Positions 1 to 8,394 of a stretch of 58,552 nucleotides of DNA are shown one piece after another; the first letter of the stretch is position 1; every line of letters starts with the position of its first letter. A model generated the notes under the pieces. That model was not told the origin of the DNA, ran no database searches, and was given only the letters and a program-made list of their open reading frames with translations. The stretch spans positions 1 through 58,552 of the forward strand of contig DASXUJ010000085.1 in the NCBI GenBank assembly GCA_036504895.1. The letters run 5' to 3'. The translations under genes and the position numbers were made by a program. The DNA is from Syntrophorhabdaceae bacterium. Its GTDB lineage: Bacteria > Desulfobacterota > Syntrophorhabdia > Syntrophorhabdales > Syntrophorhabdaceae.

Positions 1-12
1 TTTCGATTTCCA
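1..12 (-). CDS. Possible start of a gene leaving the window
   Basis: On the minus strand an ATG at 12-10 is preceded by AAAGGGG at 5-6 bases spacing, a good ribosome binding site. Only four codons (MEIE) lie inside the window. It follows the acetyltransferase gene by about 90 bases on the same strand, so it would be the next member of the recN operon. Nothing can be said about its function. Confidence 0.3.
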
Positions 13-100
13 TAAAAACCCCTTTGTTATCGACTTTCCCGATAACCGGCTCGTGAGGCCTTTCTCTTTTCTTTCCCCGGGCTAAAGGAGAGCGAGGATT

Positions 101-565
101 TCACGGCAACCTTTCCTTGATAGTCATGATCATGGCGAGCTCATCGCACTCGGGAAATTTGGGACACCTGATGCAATCGGACCAGATCTTCTGGGGGAGC
201 TCTTTCTTATCGGCGCTATGAAAGCCGCACCTCTTAAAGAATTCTTCCTGATAGGTGAGAAGGAAGATCCTCTTTATAGAGAATGATTTTGCCTCTTCGA
301 TGCAGGCTTCCACGAGCTTCCTCCCGATGCCTTTCATTCGTGCGCCTTCGACCACGCACAGCGACCTGATCTCCGCCAGGTCCTCCCAGCAGATATGGAG
401 GGCGGAGGTCCCGAGGAGGGTCCCGTCCTCAATATATACAATATAATCCCTCATGTTGTCGTAGAGCTCACCGAGCGACCTGGGCAGCATCTCTCCGGTC
501 GTTGCGGACCGGTTTATAAGGGCATGGATCTTTTTTATATCTTTAAGCGACGCCTTTCTCAGCAT
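101..565 (-). CDS. GNAT-family N-acetyltransferase, ArgA-like
   Basis: A 154-residue single-domain GNAT protein that would transfer an acetyl group from acetyl-CoA to an amine. The acetyl-CoA pyrophosphate loop is visible as RMKGIG at residues 76-81, followed by the usual helix, and the C-terminal part has the FFKRCGF strand typical of the N-acetylglutamate synthase-like subgroup. A Cys-rich stretch (CIRCPKFPEC, about 131-140) near the end could bind metal and is common in ArgA-like anaerobe proteins. The start overlaps the end of recN by 23 bases, and its ribosome site GGAGGAG lies inside recN, so the two are translationally linked. A role in arginine synthesis is plausible but the substrate is not shown by the sequence. 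Confidence 0.8.
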   Translation of the reverse strand: MLRKASLKDIKKIHALINRSATTGEMLPRSLGELYDNMRDYIVYIEDGTLLGTSALHICWEDLAEIRSLCVVEGARMKGIGRKLVEACIEEAKSFSIKRIFLLTYQEEFFKRCGFHSADKKELPQKIWSDCIRCPKFPECDELAMIMTIKERLP

Positions 566-2162
566 TGCACAACATCTCCTCCGCCCTTTGAAGGGCTTTC
601 TCCGTCACGCTGGCCCCGCCCATCATGCGTGCAATCTCCGGGACCCTCTCTTCCTTCGAGAGCCTTCGGATACCCGTTTTGGTGCCGTTCCCCTGATGGC
701 TTTTCTCCACCAGGTAATGGTGCTCGCCATAGGCGGCGATCTGGGGAAGGTGGGTGATGCATATGACCTGATGCTCTTTCGCGAGGCTCCGGAGCCGTTT
801 CCCGACCATATCGGCCACCCGGCCTCCGATTCCCGCATCCACCTCATCGAAAATCAGCACCTTCTCCTTTTCCCCGCCGATCACCCTCTTCATGGCGAGC
901 ATGATCCGCGAAAGCTCTCCCCCTGAAGCGACTCTTCGTAAGGGTTTCAAGGGTTCGCCGGGGTTGGTGCTGATCAGTAGTTCTATCTCATCCGAACCTT
1001 CCTCGTCAATATTGCCTTTATCGGATAGGGCGATGCGGAAAAGGGCATCTTTAATGGAAAGGAGGCCCAGCTCGCGGACAATCGCCTCCTCGATGGGCGG
1101 CACTCCCCTGGCCCGCCTGTCCGAGATGGTACGGGCAAGGTCCGTCACTTCCTTTTCCAGCCGTTCCTTCTCCTTGCTAAGGTCGGCGATATTTTCCGAC
1201 AAGGTGGAGAGGTAGGCGAGCCTTCGACGCGCCGAATCCTCGAAACTCATTATCTCGTCATAAGTCTTTCCGTATTTGTTTTTTAACTGGAATATCTGGG
1301 AAATCCGTGCTTCCAGGGTTTCGAGCTCCCTGGGGTCGAAGGCCGCGGTTTTCTCCAGTCTCTTCACGTCAGACATGATGTCCTCCACCTCGAAGGAGAG
1401 GGACTCCATGCGGTCCTTCAGCTTATTCACGTCCTCAATCGCGGAAAAAGGCTTGAGAAGCCCCATAAGAGTCTTCAATGTCACCTGTATCGATTGGTCG
1501 CTTTCGTAAAAATTATCGGAAATCGTTTCGAGGGCGCTCGTTATTTTTTCCCCATCCTTGAGGAGTTTGAGGCGCTCCCGGATCTCCTCCTCCTCGCCTT
1601 CTCGTATCCCCGCTTTTTCAATCTCATCGATCTGGAATTCAAGAAGGTATATCTCCTTCTCCCGCCCCGACCTTTCTCCTTTCTTCACCTCGAGCTCGGC
1701 CTTGAGGCGCTTCAGGAGAGTCACTTTTTCCGAAAGCCTTTCCCGCTCGGACGTGAGGCCGAGCATGGTGTCGATAATGGCGATATAGCTCTCCTTATCG
1801 AGGAGGTGCTGAAATTCATTCTGGCCGTAGATATTGACGAGCCGTCCGGCCATCTCCTCGAGCCTGCCCAGGGTGACGGGCTCGTCGTTGAGAAAACCCC
1901 TGGACCTGCCGGCCCGGCTGATGATCCTCTTGACGATATATTCTTCCCTGCCTGCGAAAAAATGGGCCGAGACTTCGGCCTGGGCGGTGTTGCTCCTTAC
2001 CATATCGGAGGGGTTTTTGGGATTGGTGAGGGTAGAGAGGGCGTTTATGATGATCGATTTTCCCGCCCCGGTCTCGCCGGTGATTACATTAAGCCCTTCT
2101 CCGAATTCTATGCCCAGCTCATCGATGATCGCAAAGTCCTTTACCCGGAGGTAAGTGAGCAT
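543..2162 (-). CDS. recN: DNA repair protein RecN
   Basis: SMC-like ATPase acting in recombinational repair of double-strand breaks. Walker A (GETGAGKS) is at residues 29-36, a long charged coiled-coil fills the centre, the ABC signature SGGELS is near 413-418 and Walker B (VLIFDEVDAG) near 435-444. Its 539 residues are about the usual RecN length and both ATPase halves are intact. It starts 3 bases after the nadK stop, so nadK-recN-acetyltransferase form one transcription unit; nadK-recN adjacency is widespread in bacteria. Confidence 0.96.
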   Translation of the reverse strand: MLTYLRVKDFAIIDELGIEFGEGLNVITGETGAGKSIIINALSTLTNPKNPSDMVRSNTAQAEVSAHFFAGREEYIVKRIISRAGRSRGFLNDEPVTLGRLEEMAGRLVNIYGQNEFQHLLDKESYIAIIDTMLGLTSERERLSEKVTLLKRLKAELEVKKGERSGREKEIYLLEFQIDEIEKAGIREGEEEEIRERLKLLKDGEKITSALETISDNFYESDQSIQVTLKTLMGLLKPFSAIEDVNKLKDRMESLSFEVEDIMSDVKRLEKTAAFDPRELETLEARISQIFQLKNKYGKTYDEIMSFEDSARRRLAYLSTLSENIADLSKEKERLEKEVTDLARTISDRRARGVPPIEEAIVRELGLLSIKDALFRIALSDKGNIDEEGSDEIELLISTNPGEPLKPLRRVASGGELSRIMLAMKRVIGGEKEKVLIFDEVDAGIGGRVADMVGKRLRSLAKEHQVICITHLPQIAAYGEHHYLVEKSHQGNGTKTGIRRLSKEERVPEIARMMGGASVTEKALQRAEEMLCNAEKGVA

Positions 2163-2165
2163 TCT

Positions 2166-3026
2166 CTACCTTTCCCCCCACTTGAGCTTCGTTCTCAGGA
2201 TCTCGAAATAACCCTTTGAAGAGGATTTTATGAGCTTTACCGAATGGCGCGATTCCTTGATGATCACATCATCCCCATATTCGAGGGGGAATCCGATCTG
2301 GCCGTCGAGAGTGAGCACTACCCGCTCGTCCTTCGATTTCAGCGCGGCCTTGATCACCACATCCTTAGGCAAAATAATGGGCCGGTTCGTGAGCATATGG
2401 GGCGATATGGGGGTGATAATGATATTCTCCAGAGACGGGTAGAGTATGGGTCCTCCCGCTGCCAGGGAATAACCCGTCGAGCCGGTGGCCGTGGAGAGGA
2501 TGAGGCCGTCCGCCTTATAGGTGGTGAGGTACTCGCCGTCCACATAGGTCTCTATATCGATAATTCGGGCAATGGCATCCTTGGTGATGACCGCGTCATT
2601 GAGCACGGACAGCTCGAAAACCTCGTTGCCCCCCCGCCTGACGCTCACGTCGAGCATGATCCTTCTCGACATTTTATATTCGCCTTTCGCGACACGCGCG
2701 ATCATGAAGGGCAGCTCGTCGGAGCGTATCTCCGTGAGATACCCGAGGCTTCCGAGATTCACGCCGAGGATGGGGACGTTCTTTCCCTTGAGGCTGCGCG
2801 ACACGGAGAGGAGGGTGCCGTCTCCCCCCAGGACCATTATATAGGATGCCCCTTCGCCGACATGCTCCCGCTCGATCTGTTTGTCATAACCGATGGCCCG
2901 GGCGGATTCTTCGTCAAGGACGATGTCGTTCTCCGTGCCAAAGGTCCCGATAATCTCGGAGGCCATTTTTATCGCATCTTCGTTACGCCGCTTGCAGACG
3001 ATATGGATCGTGGTCTTCTTTTCCAT
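2166..3026 (-). CDS. nadK: NAD kinase
   Basis: Phosphorylates NAD to NADP in the cytosol using ATP or polyphosphate. The diagnostic GGDGTLL lies at about residues 67-73, followed by NLGSLGYL, a LNDAVI segment and the substrate loop ATGSTGYSLAAGGP. The length of 286 residues is normal. ATG at 3026 is preferred over the GTG one codon earlier. The gene is separated by about 160 bases from the gene upstream, so a promoter for nadK-recN probably lies there, although no clear boxes are visible. Confidence 0.95.
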   Translation of the reverse strand: MEKKTTIHIVCKRRNEDAIKMASEIIGTFGTENDIVLDEESARAIGYDKQIEREHVGEGASYIMVLGGDGTLLSVSRSLKGKNVPILGVNLGSLGYLTEIRSDELPFMIARVAKGEYKMSRRIMLDVSVRRGGNEVFELSVLNDAVITKDAIARIIDIETYVDGEYLTTYKADGLILSTATGSTGYSLAAGGPILYPSLENIIITPISPHMLTNRPIILPKDVVIKAALKSKDERVVLTLDGQIGFPLEYGDDVIIKESRHSVKLIKSSSKGYFEILRTKLKWGER

Positions 3027-3185
3027 CACCTTTTCTTCCGGACTGCCCCTCGATTTTATAACCCCCGGCGGGGCCTGTCGGGCCCCTCGATTCTCACTGG
3101 TAAACCATATAGAATCATTAACAGATCAGGGGGCATAAAGTCAAACCAATACGGGGGAAAGGGGTGAAGGTTATGAAAAGAAACC

Positions 3186-4208
3186 CTATTTTTCTTTCAG
3201 ACGTCGCGACAGTTCCGTGAGCAGTTTAAAGGCATTTTCCACGGTCGTGCTCTTATCCGCGTTGAGGAGGTTGCAGGTGGCGGGGGCGAGGATCGATTGG
3301 CCTTCGATCGTTGCCCTGTCGAGGCCTTTTTCCTCCAGAAGGAGCCACATTTTTCGAAGCCTTTCTGCCAGGCTGTCCACGCTTTCCAGACATAGCTCTT
3401 CGTGCCAGGTGGGCACGATGCCCCAGCTTATGATGCCTCCTCTCTTCATGAAATCAATTACCCGGTCATAGGTCACGAACACGTCTCCGAAGGCATAGGC
3501 ATTGAAAGAGAGGACCTCTATGTTGAGGGCAAGGAGAAAGTCCCAATCGGGCCGGCCGCAAAGGTGGAGTCCCCGCGGCCCTTCGATGGCGTCGAAGAAT
3601 TCCGTCAGCTCCCGGCGCGCTTTGAGATTATCGTATCCACACATAGCGCTGAATATGAATTCGAGCCCGGGATCGTCGATCCAGACGAAGGCATGGGGGT
3701 TTTTCCCCGCCAACTCCCTGTACTGCACGTTCGCCTTGTTCCTGATAAAGGAAAAGGCGACGCCGCGCATCTCATCGTTATAGACGATGGGCATGCCCTT
3801 CTGGTCCGTGATTTTCAATGCGAGGCTTACGGGGCTTATAATCTGACCCCGAATGGAGCGATATGAGGACAGATCGGTCTCGAGAAATTTCCTGTAGACA
3901 AGGGAGTACGGGTCGGACAGGGCAAGGAACTCCGGGTCGTCCTCCTTTTCCAGATATTCCGGTATGGCGTCAATAAAAGCGTCCCCGTCCACATAAAGCC
4001 GGCCCGCGGCCTCATCCATCACAAGTCCCGGAAAGCCCTCCAGGGCCTGCACGTACATATCCTCGCGAAAGGACACCCGGGGAAGCTGGGGCCAGAAAGG
4101 GATATCCATGGTGAAGGCGAGCCTGAGCGCCTCTTCCGGATCCTCATGGGGCATGATCCCCATGGCGGTAGTGGCCAGGTCGCCGGAGAAGCTGAGGTGG
4201 TGGAACAT
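3186..4208 (-). CDS. MetE/uroporphyrinogen decarboxylase-like barrel protein
   Basis: A 340-residue protein of the superfamily that contains uroporphyrinogen decarboxylase, the catalytic half of cobalamin-independent methionine synthase and corrinoid methyltransferases. It has the family opening (ATTAMGIMPHEDPEEAL, then DIPFWPQLP). A likely zinc site is H215-x-C217 in HLCGRPDW with C312 in the C-terminal APATCNL. This resembles the His-Cys-Cys arrangement of MetE-type enzymes, so a methyl-transfer reaction is likely. The methyl donor and acceptor cannot be read. Homologues of this size are frequent in anaerobes. No strong ribosome site is seen before the chosen ATG, so the start is uncertain by a few codons. 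Confidence 0.75.
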   Translation of the reverse strand: MFHHLSFSGDLATTAMGIMPHEDPEEALRLAFTMDIPFWPQLPRVSFREDMYVQALEGFPGLVMDEAAGRLYVDGDAFIDAIPEYLEKEDDPEFLALSDPYSLVYRKFLETDLSSYRSIRGQIISPVSLALKITDQKGMPIVYNDEMRGVAFSFIRNKANVQYRELAGKNPHAFVWIDDPGLEFIFSAMCGYDNLKARRELTEFFDAIEGPRGLHLCGRPDWDFLLALNIEVLSFNAYAFGDVFVTYDRVIDFMKRGGIISWGIVPTWHEELCLESVDSLAERLRKMWLLLEEKGLDRATIEGQSILAPATCNLLNADKSTTVENAFKLLTELSRRLKEK

Positions 4209-4259
4209 TTAAGATCAGTACCAGATGGGGGGAGGTAAAGTCAATGGCATCGGCTGTTC

Positions 4260-4883
4260 TTAGCGAGCGCCCTTGTGCACCTTTTCCAGCGCCTCGATCA
4301 GGTCTTCCAAGGGTGGTCTCTTGTTTATGTTGTGGATATCGATATAGCGGATGATGCCTTTCTTGTCTATTATGAATATGGCACGCTCGCTGGTGCCGTT
4401 GTCCCGGAGGACGCCGTATTTCAGCGCCACCTGACCATGAGGGTAGAAGTCGGAGAGTACCGGGAACCATAGTCTCCCCTCTTTGGACATCAGTTTTGTC
4501 CAGGCATAGAGGGTGGGGATGTTATCTACCGTAATGCCGATTAAAGTGGCCTCGTTCTTATCGAACACATCCTCCATGAGGTTGTATCCGGGCCACTGGG
4601 CGGAGCAGACGGGGGTCCAGGCCGCCGGGACGAAGGAGATGACCACGTTTTTCTTTCCCTTGTACTGGAGCAGAGAGATAGTGCCTCCGCCCACGGCGGG
4701 GAGGATGAATTCAGGGGCCTCCTGGCCCACCTTCAGGACAGGGGTGCTCTCTTTTGGTTTTTGCGTACCCAGATCATAGACGTAATCATTGAGGTCCATG
4801 CACTGGCTGCCCGCCGTGGCGACCAGGGGCAATACGAGAAAAGCCACGCCCAGGAAGAAGGCGATGAATCGGGTCTCTCTCAT
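4260..4883 (-). CDS. Exported peroxiredoxin-like redoxin (AhpC/TSA fold)
   Basis: A 207-residue thioredoxin-fold protein with an N-terminal signal segment (hydrophobic residues 7-24, cleavage probably after VATAG). The peroxidatic-type cysteine is C93 in PAAWTPVCSAQWPGY, where the usual Pro-x-x-x-(T/S)-x-x-C pattern is kept. No clear resolving cysteine follows, so it would act as a 1-Cys enzyme or be reduced by its neighbour. Its ATG overlaps the stop of the upstream TlpA-like gene by 4 bases, which implies coupled translation and a shared function in periplasmic redox or peroxide defence. Confidence 0.85.
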   Translation of the reverse strand: MRETRFIAFFLGVAFLVLPLVATAGSQCMDLNDYVYDLGTQKPKESTPVLKVGQEAPEFILPAVGGGTISLLQYKGKKNVVISFVPAAWTPVCSAQWPGYNLMEDVFDKNEATLIGITVDNIPTLYAWTKLMSKEGRLWFPVLSDFYPHGQVALKYGVLRDNGTSERAIFIIDKKGIIRYIDIHNINKRPPLEDLIEALEKVHKGAR

Positions 4884-5503
4884 TTTTGCCCTCCTTTGAG
4901 ATCGGATGCCTCGATAATATCCGCCAGGAAACGGGCCGGGCTGTCAAACGCCCCTGCTTCGAAATAGAAGATCTCCTCGGAGCCTTTGCCGTCGACCTTC
5001 ACTCCGATAAAAGTGGGTGTGCCCTTCACCTTCAGAAGCCTTGCAATACCCATATCCTCATCGGAAAAGAGGGGGAAGGGGACACGGAACTTTTCTTTGA
5101 AGGTCCTGACTTCATACGCGCCGTCGCCCATGCCGATGCCGATCATGGTAACCCTCGCCTTCAGGTCCGGCCTTGCCTCTATCTTCCGGTATACCTGCTC
5201 CACCCCCGGTGCCGCTTGCTGGCAAAAGGGGCAGTAGAAGCTGAAAACCTCGATGATCACTATACCCGGTTTAATGTGCCCCACCCGGAACTGCCCTGAG
5301 CCGGAGAGGCCGAGATAGCTTCTTTCCTGCTCGTTCAAAGGCACGGGAAGCTTAAAAAGGGGGAAAGAGTTGTTTGGAGGCGCCGGTTTCGCTGTTTTTA
5401 TCAACGGACCGGCGGAATCCGCCCGGGGGGCTGCACACAGAATCAAGAGGAGTGCCGAAAAAATGCAAAAAAGAATACCTGCTTTTCGTGTAAAGCCAGT
5501 CAT
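4880..5503 (-). CDS. Exported TlpA/thioredoxin-like protein
   Basis: A 207-residue protein with a signal peptide (residues 1-31, hydrophobic core LFCIFSALLLILCA) and a thioredoxin fold carrying C91-P-F-C94. A cis-proline strand is present in KGTPTFIGV. It is probably a periplasmic thiol-disulfide reductase and an obvious candidate reductant for the peroxiredoxin encoded immediately downstream (4-base overlap). A good ribosome site (GGAGG, 5 bases before the ATG) fixes the start. The C91-P-F-C94 motif resembles TlpA/ResA rather than DsbA, but the direction of electron flow is inferred. Confidence 0.85.
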   Translation of the reverse strand: MTGFTRKAGILFCIFSALLLILCAAPRADSAGPLIKTAKPAPPNNSFPLFKLPVPLNEQERSYLGLSGSGQFRVGHIKPGIVIIEVFSFYCPFCQQAAPGVEQVYRKIEARPDLKARVTMIGIGMGDGAYEVRTFKEKFRVPFPLFSDEDMGIARLLKVKGTPTFIGVKVDGKGSEEIFYFEAGAFDSPARFLADIIEASDLKGGQK

Positions 5504-5658
5504 GGAGCCTCCGGGGTGCTGCCTTGGTTGCCCTTAAGGGACGCGAAGCCTGTATATTATCAGTATAGTATCTTAAGCATTGCGCTCCTGACGGTCAACC
5601 GCGATCTATCGACATGGGGATTAGCGTGAATTATAGCGGGGGGAATGCAAAACTCCCG

Positions 5659-5907
5659 TTATTTATTGTAGTTTCTGATAGTATTGATATCGAGGAGCTG
5701 GTAATGGAGGGCTGAGCCTTTGCTCGCTTTTCCTCCCTTCACGCCCATTATCCTGATCTGAATCTCCTGAGGGGTGCAGTTCATCTCTTGAGCGAGCCGC
5801 TCTTTTGTCTCCTTTATATCCCCCGGCTCATACACGTCGAGTGATACCTCGCAGATTACATTATCTTCGTCAAGCATGAATATGATGCGTCGGTCTTCAG
5901 TTTTCAT
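5659..5907 (-). CDS. Small conserved-looking protein of unknown function
   Basis: An 82-residue acidic, soluble protein with no signal peptide or membrane segment. Predicted secondary structure alternates beta strands (RRIIFMLD, VICEVSLDVY) and a helix (IKETKERLAQEMN), ending in a basic tail. I do not recognise a family. It is separated by about 155 bases from the redox pair downstream and faces away from amtB1, so it marks the left edge of the nitrogen island. The ribosome site is weak, and the gene is called on its codon structure and isolated position. Confidence 0.6.
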   Translation of the reverse strand: MKTEDRRIIFMLDEDNVICEVSLDVYEPGDIKETKERLAQEMNCTPQEIQIRIMGVKGGKASKGSALHYQLLDINTIRNYNK

Positions 5908-6227
5908 CCCAATTGTCGTTTCCTCTCACCCTGACGATAGCTCCGAGTGCTTTCCCTGTTATGAGTTTATCGCGGCGCGGTGCTAATACTTAATACTTTT
6001 GGCATTCGAAAATCAGGCCTTCTCATCGGGCGCTCTATCCCTTTAAGCACCGGAGCCGCGAAAGGGCGGGAGGAGCACCTCTTTTGCCCCGGAAAATATA
6101 CGGGTTACCAGGAAGGTCTTTCTTTTACTTGTACACAGGTAAGGCAGTAGAGGGCACACTGATGTGCATGCAACAACGGCGTTCCGGTACCCGCGTGCGG
6201 TACTCGAGCGCTTTTTTTGTGATGTCG

Positions 6228-6279
6228 AGACGGAGGCGTCTTTATCCAGAGTTGGTGAAAAGACGCCTTCTTTTTATTT
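6228..6279 (+). terminator. Attenuator in the amtB1 leader
   Basis: The stretch 5908-6297 has no gene. Just before amtB1, GGCGTCTTT (6235-6243) pairs with AAAGACGCC (6259-6267) and is followed by a T-rich run, giving an intrinsic terminator 18 bases before the start codon. AGACG (6228-6232) can instead pair with CGTCT (6237-6241) around a GAGG loop, which would consume the terminator's left arm and act as an antiterminator. Two further small hairpins lie upstream (6156-6169 and near 6187-6203). The gene upstream is on the other strand, so this terminator can only govern amtB1 transcription. The signal sensed is unknown. Confidence 0.75.
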
Positions 6280-6297
6280 AAAAACAGGAGGTATTCA

Positions 6298-7683
6298 ATG
6301 AAACGACTTACTGCTCTTCTCTTGGTTCTTTTGTGTATCGGATGTGCGGGGATTCTCAGTGCGGAAGAACGGTCGGCGCCCCAGATCCCGGCGGTACAGG
6401 CAGGGGCAGCGGCTCCCGCGCCCCAGGCAACAGCGCCCGCTCCGGCGGCGCTGAAAATCGACTCGGGCGACACGGCATGGGTGCTCATATGCTCCGCCCT
6501 CGTCATGCTCATGACCCCGGGTCTCGCATTCTTTTACGGAGGAATGGTGGGTCGAAAGAATGTACTCGGTATCCTCATGCAGTGTATGATCCTCCTCTGT
6601 ATCGTGAGCGTCCAGTGGGTACTCTATGGCTATAGCCTCGCCTTCGGCCCTGAAAAGGGTTTCTGGGGAGGTTTTGCCTGGGCCGGGCTCTCGGGGGTGG
6701 GGCTCGAGCCGTATAAGGATTATGCGGCCACTATCCCTCACCAGGCATTCATGATCTTTCAGGCCATGTTCGCCATAATCACCCCTGCCCTTATCATCGG
6801 CGCCTTTGCCGAGAGAATGAAGTTCTCCGCCTTCGTGGTCATCATGATCCTCTGGGCCACCTTCGTCTATGACCCTGTCTGCCATTGGGTCTGGGGCGTG
6901 GGAGGCTGGCTCAGGGAGATGGGCGCCCTCGACTTTGCAGGCGGCACGGTAGTCCATATCAACGCAGGTATCGCGGCCCTCATGACCGCCATCTTCATCA
7001 AAAAAAGGAAAGGCTCGAACCACAAGGCGATTTTGCCCCATAACCTCCCCTTTACCGTCCTCGGCACCGCGCTACTCTGGTTCGGCTGGTTCGGCTTTAA
7101 CGCGGGAAGCGCCCTGGCGGCCAACGGACTCTCGGTAAACGCATTCGTCGTCACCAATACGGCGGCAGCGGCAGCAGGCCTCACATGGGCGATTATAGAC
7201 TGGATCTTCAATGAAAAGCCTACCATGCTCGGCACTGCTACCGGCGCGGTGGCGGGTCTTGTGGCGATCACTCCCGCGGCAGGATACGTGAGCGCCCTTT
7301 CGGCACTCATGATCGGCGCACTGGTGAGCATCTTCTGTTTCTTCGCCGTAGCCTGGATCAAACCGAAATTCGGGTACGACGACGCCCTCGACGTCTTCGG
7401 CGTCCACTGCGTGGGCGGGATATGGGGAGCCCTCGCCACGGGACTCTTTGCCTCCAAGGCCATAAACCCGGATGGAGCGAACGGCCTCTTCTTCGGTAAC
7501 CCGAAGCAATTCGTGGTCCAGCTCGTGGCGGTCCTCGTGACCGTGGCATACAGCTTCGTCGTGAGCTACCTCATTTATAAAGTAGTCGACATGGTCATGA
7601 AAGTGAGGGTAACGGAAAAAGACGAAACCCTGGGCCTCGACCTGAGCCAGCACCACGAGAATGCGTATACGGTGTTGGAGTAA
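6298..7683 (+). CDS. amtB: Ammonium transporter AmtB (copy 1)
   Basis: A 461-residue trimeric-type ammonium channel of the inner membrane. There is a cleavable signal peptide (1-21), then a 30-residue Ala/Pro-rich periplasmic spacer and 11 membrane segments beginning at DTAWVLICSALVMLMTP. The twin pore histidines are present: H220 in GTVVHINAG and H370 in FGVHCVGG. The cytosolic tail ends with LDLSQHHENAYTVLE, nearly identical to copy 2. The start has a strong AGGAGG site. It is followed by a PII gene, the usual partner that blocks the channel when nitrogen is plentiful. The two amtB-PII cassettes are paralogous. Confidence 0.96.
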   Translation: MKRLTALLLVLLCIGCAGILSAEERSAPQIPAVQAGAAAPAPQATAPAPAALKIDSGDTAWVLICSALVMLMTPGLAFFYGGMVGRKNVLGILMQCMILLCIVSVQWVLYGYSLAFGPEKGFWGGFAWAGLSGVGLEPYKDYAATIPHQAFMIFQAMFAIITPALIIGAFAERMKFSAFVVIMILWATFVYDPVCHWVWGVGGWLREMGALDFAGGTVVHINAGIAALMTAIFIKKRKGSNHKAILPHNLPFTVLGTALLWFGWFGFNAGSALAANGLSVNAFVVTNTAAAAAGLTWAIIDWIFNEKPTMLGTATGAVAGLVAITPAAGYVSALSALMIGALVSIFCFFAVAWIKPKFGYDDALDVFGVHCVGGIWGALATGLFASKAINPDGANGLFFGNPKQFVVQLVAVLVTVAYSFVVSYLIYKVVDMVMKVRVTEKDETLGLDLSQHHENAYTVLE

Positions 7684-7760
7684 CGTGTGATGCGTGTAAA
7701 ACGGGAAGGCGTTAGAAGAGAAATCGGAAAACGTGTAATCGGAAAACGGGGAAATGCGAA
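7684..7760. repeat. Degenerate octamer array after amtB1
   Basis: Directly after the amtB1 stop there is low-complexity sequence built from the words GTGTAAA/GTGTAATC and TCGGAAAACG, which alternate with a spacing of 8-9 bases (for example 7721-7747). The same words fill a longer stretch after amtB2. No coding potential is credible here. Confidence 0.7.
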
Positions 7761-7782
7761 AAAACCTAAAAGCCCTTTGAAG

Positions 7783-7890
7783 TTGTAGCTCGCACGGCGA
7801 GCGAGAAGGGGAGGCTCCACGGGCTTGGCCCGTGGACCAACAGTAGGCGCTTTAAGCGGGGGGCGACGCGAGCCCCAATAATTGACTGCA
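7783..7890. repeat. Mosaic palindromic element, copy 1 (A-C-B-D)
   Basis: Four hairpin modules lie end to end between amtB1 and the PII gene. A is GCTCGC-ACG-GCGAGC. C is TCCACGGGC-TTG-GCCCGTGGA. B is ACCAACAG followed by a CGCTT/AAGCG stem and a G run. D is a GGGC...GCCC stem around GACGCGA. Copies 2 and 3 contain the same modules with changed, mostly still pairing, bases. The element ends about 15 bases before the PII start, so it is transcribed if the cassette is one operon. Confidence 0.8.
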
Positions 7891-7904
7891 AAAGGAGGAA
7901 AATA

Positions 7905-8246
7905 ATGAAACTTATCATAGCCATTATAAAACCGGATAGGCTGGAAGCGGTAAAACAGGAATTATACAAGGCTGATATAAACCTCATCACCGTAAACGAA
8001 GTACTCGGCCACGGCAGGCAGATGGGGGTGACCGAAGTCTACAGGGGCGCCCGGGAAATGGGCAACCTCCTCAGGAAGATCCGTCTCGAAATTGCCGTGA
8101 ACGACAACTTCCTGGAGCCCACGATCGCGGCCATCGTAAAAGGAGCCCAAACCGGAGAGGTAGGAGACGGCAAAATCTTCGTCCTCGACCTCGCCGACTG
8201 CGTCCGAATCCGAACCCAGGAGCGGGGAGGAAAGGCGATAGGATGA
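7905..8246 (+). CDS. glnK: PII nitrogen-regulatory protein (copy 1)
   Basis: A 113-residue PII protein that senses ATP/ADP and 2-oxoglutarate and docks on AmtB. It begins KLIIAIIKPDRLEAVKQEL, has the B-loop TGEVGDGKIFVL and the C-loop RIRTQERG, and its T-loop reads TEVYRGAREMGNLLRK. Tyr46 is present, but the position of the Tyr51 uridylylation site in enterobacterial GlnB/GlnK is Glu51, so this PII should not be regulated by GlnD in the classical way. The start has a strong AAGGAGG. It lies 221 bases after amtB1, separated by repeats. Confidence 0.95.
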   Translation: MKLIIAIIKPDRLEAVKQELYKADINLITVNEVLGHGRQMGVTEVYRGAREMGNLLRKIRLEIAVNDNFLEPTIAAIVKGAQTGEVGDGKIFVLDLADCVRIRTQERGGKAIG

Positions 8247-8250
8247 AGCA

Positions 8251-8390
8251 GTCGCTAGTCGCTAGTCTCTAGTCGCTAGTAAAAGAGAAAAGCCGTAGTG
8301 AACTCAATGAGGATGGCTGCCGGCGCTGAAAAGCGTCCGGCAGCCATTTCTGTTCACTAACGACTAGATACTAGATACTAGAGACTAATT
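8251..8390. repeat. Inverted heptad array after PII copy 1
   Basis: Just after the PII stop, the heptad TAGTCGC/TAGTCTC is repeated four to five times (8254-8280). About 75 bases later the same words return in inverted orientation as GACTAGATACTAGATACTAG with flanks (8356-8388). The two arms could pair into a long imperfect stem enclosing a perfect inner hairpin at 8313-8347. The same arrangement with different words (TAGTATA) follows PII copy 2, and a one-armed version lies at 32463-32541. Confidence 0.75.
8313..8352 (+). terminator. Hairpin terminator after PII copy 1
   Basis: ATGGCTGCCGG (8313-8323) pairs perfectly with CCGGCAGCCAT (8337-8347), with an inner GCGCT/AGCGT stem, and is followed by the T-rich TTTCTGTT. 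It sits inside the inverted heptad array and probably ends the first amtB-PII transcript. Confidence 0.65.
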
Positions 8391-8394
8391 ATCA

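Noticed and set aside
6151-6170. Possible sigma-54 promoter (GGCAC ... GC) before amtB1
   Set aside because: The GG and GC are 11 bases apart instead of the strict 10, and the -12 element is TGTGCA rather than TTGCA. No valid -24/-12 pair was found before amtB2 or glnN either.
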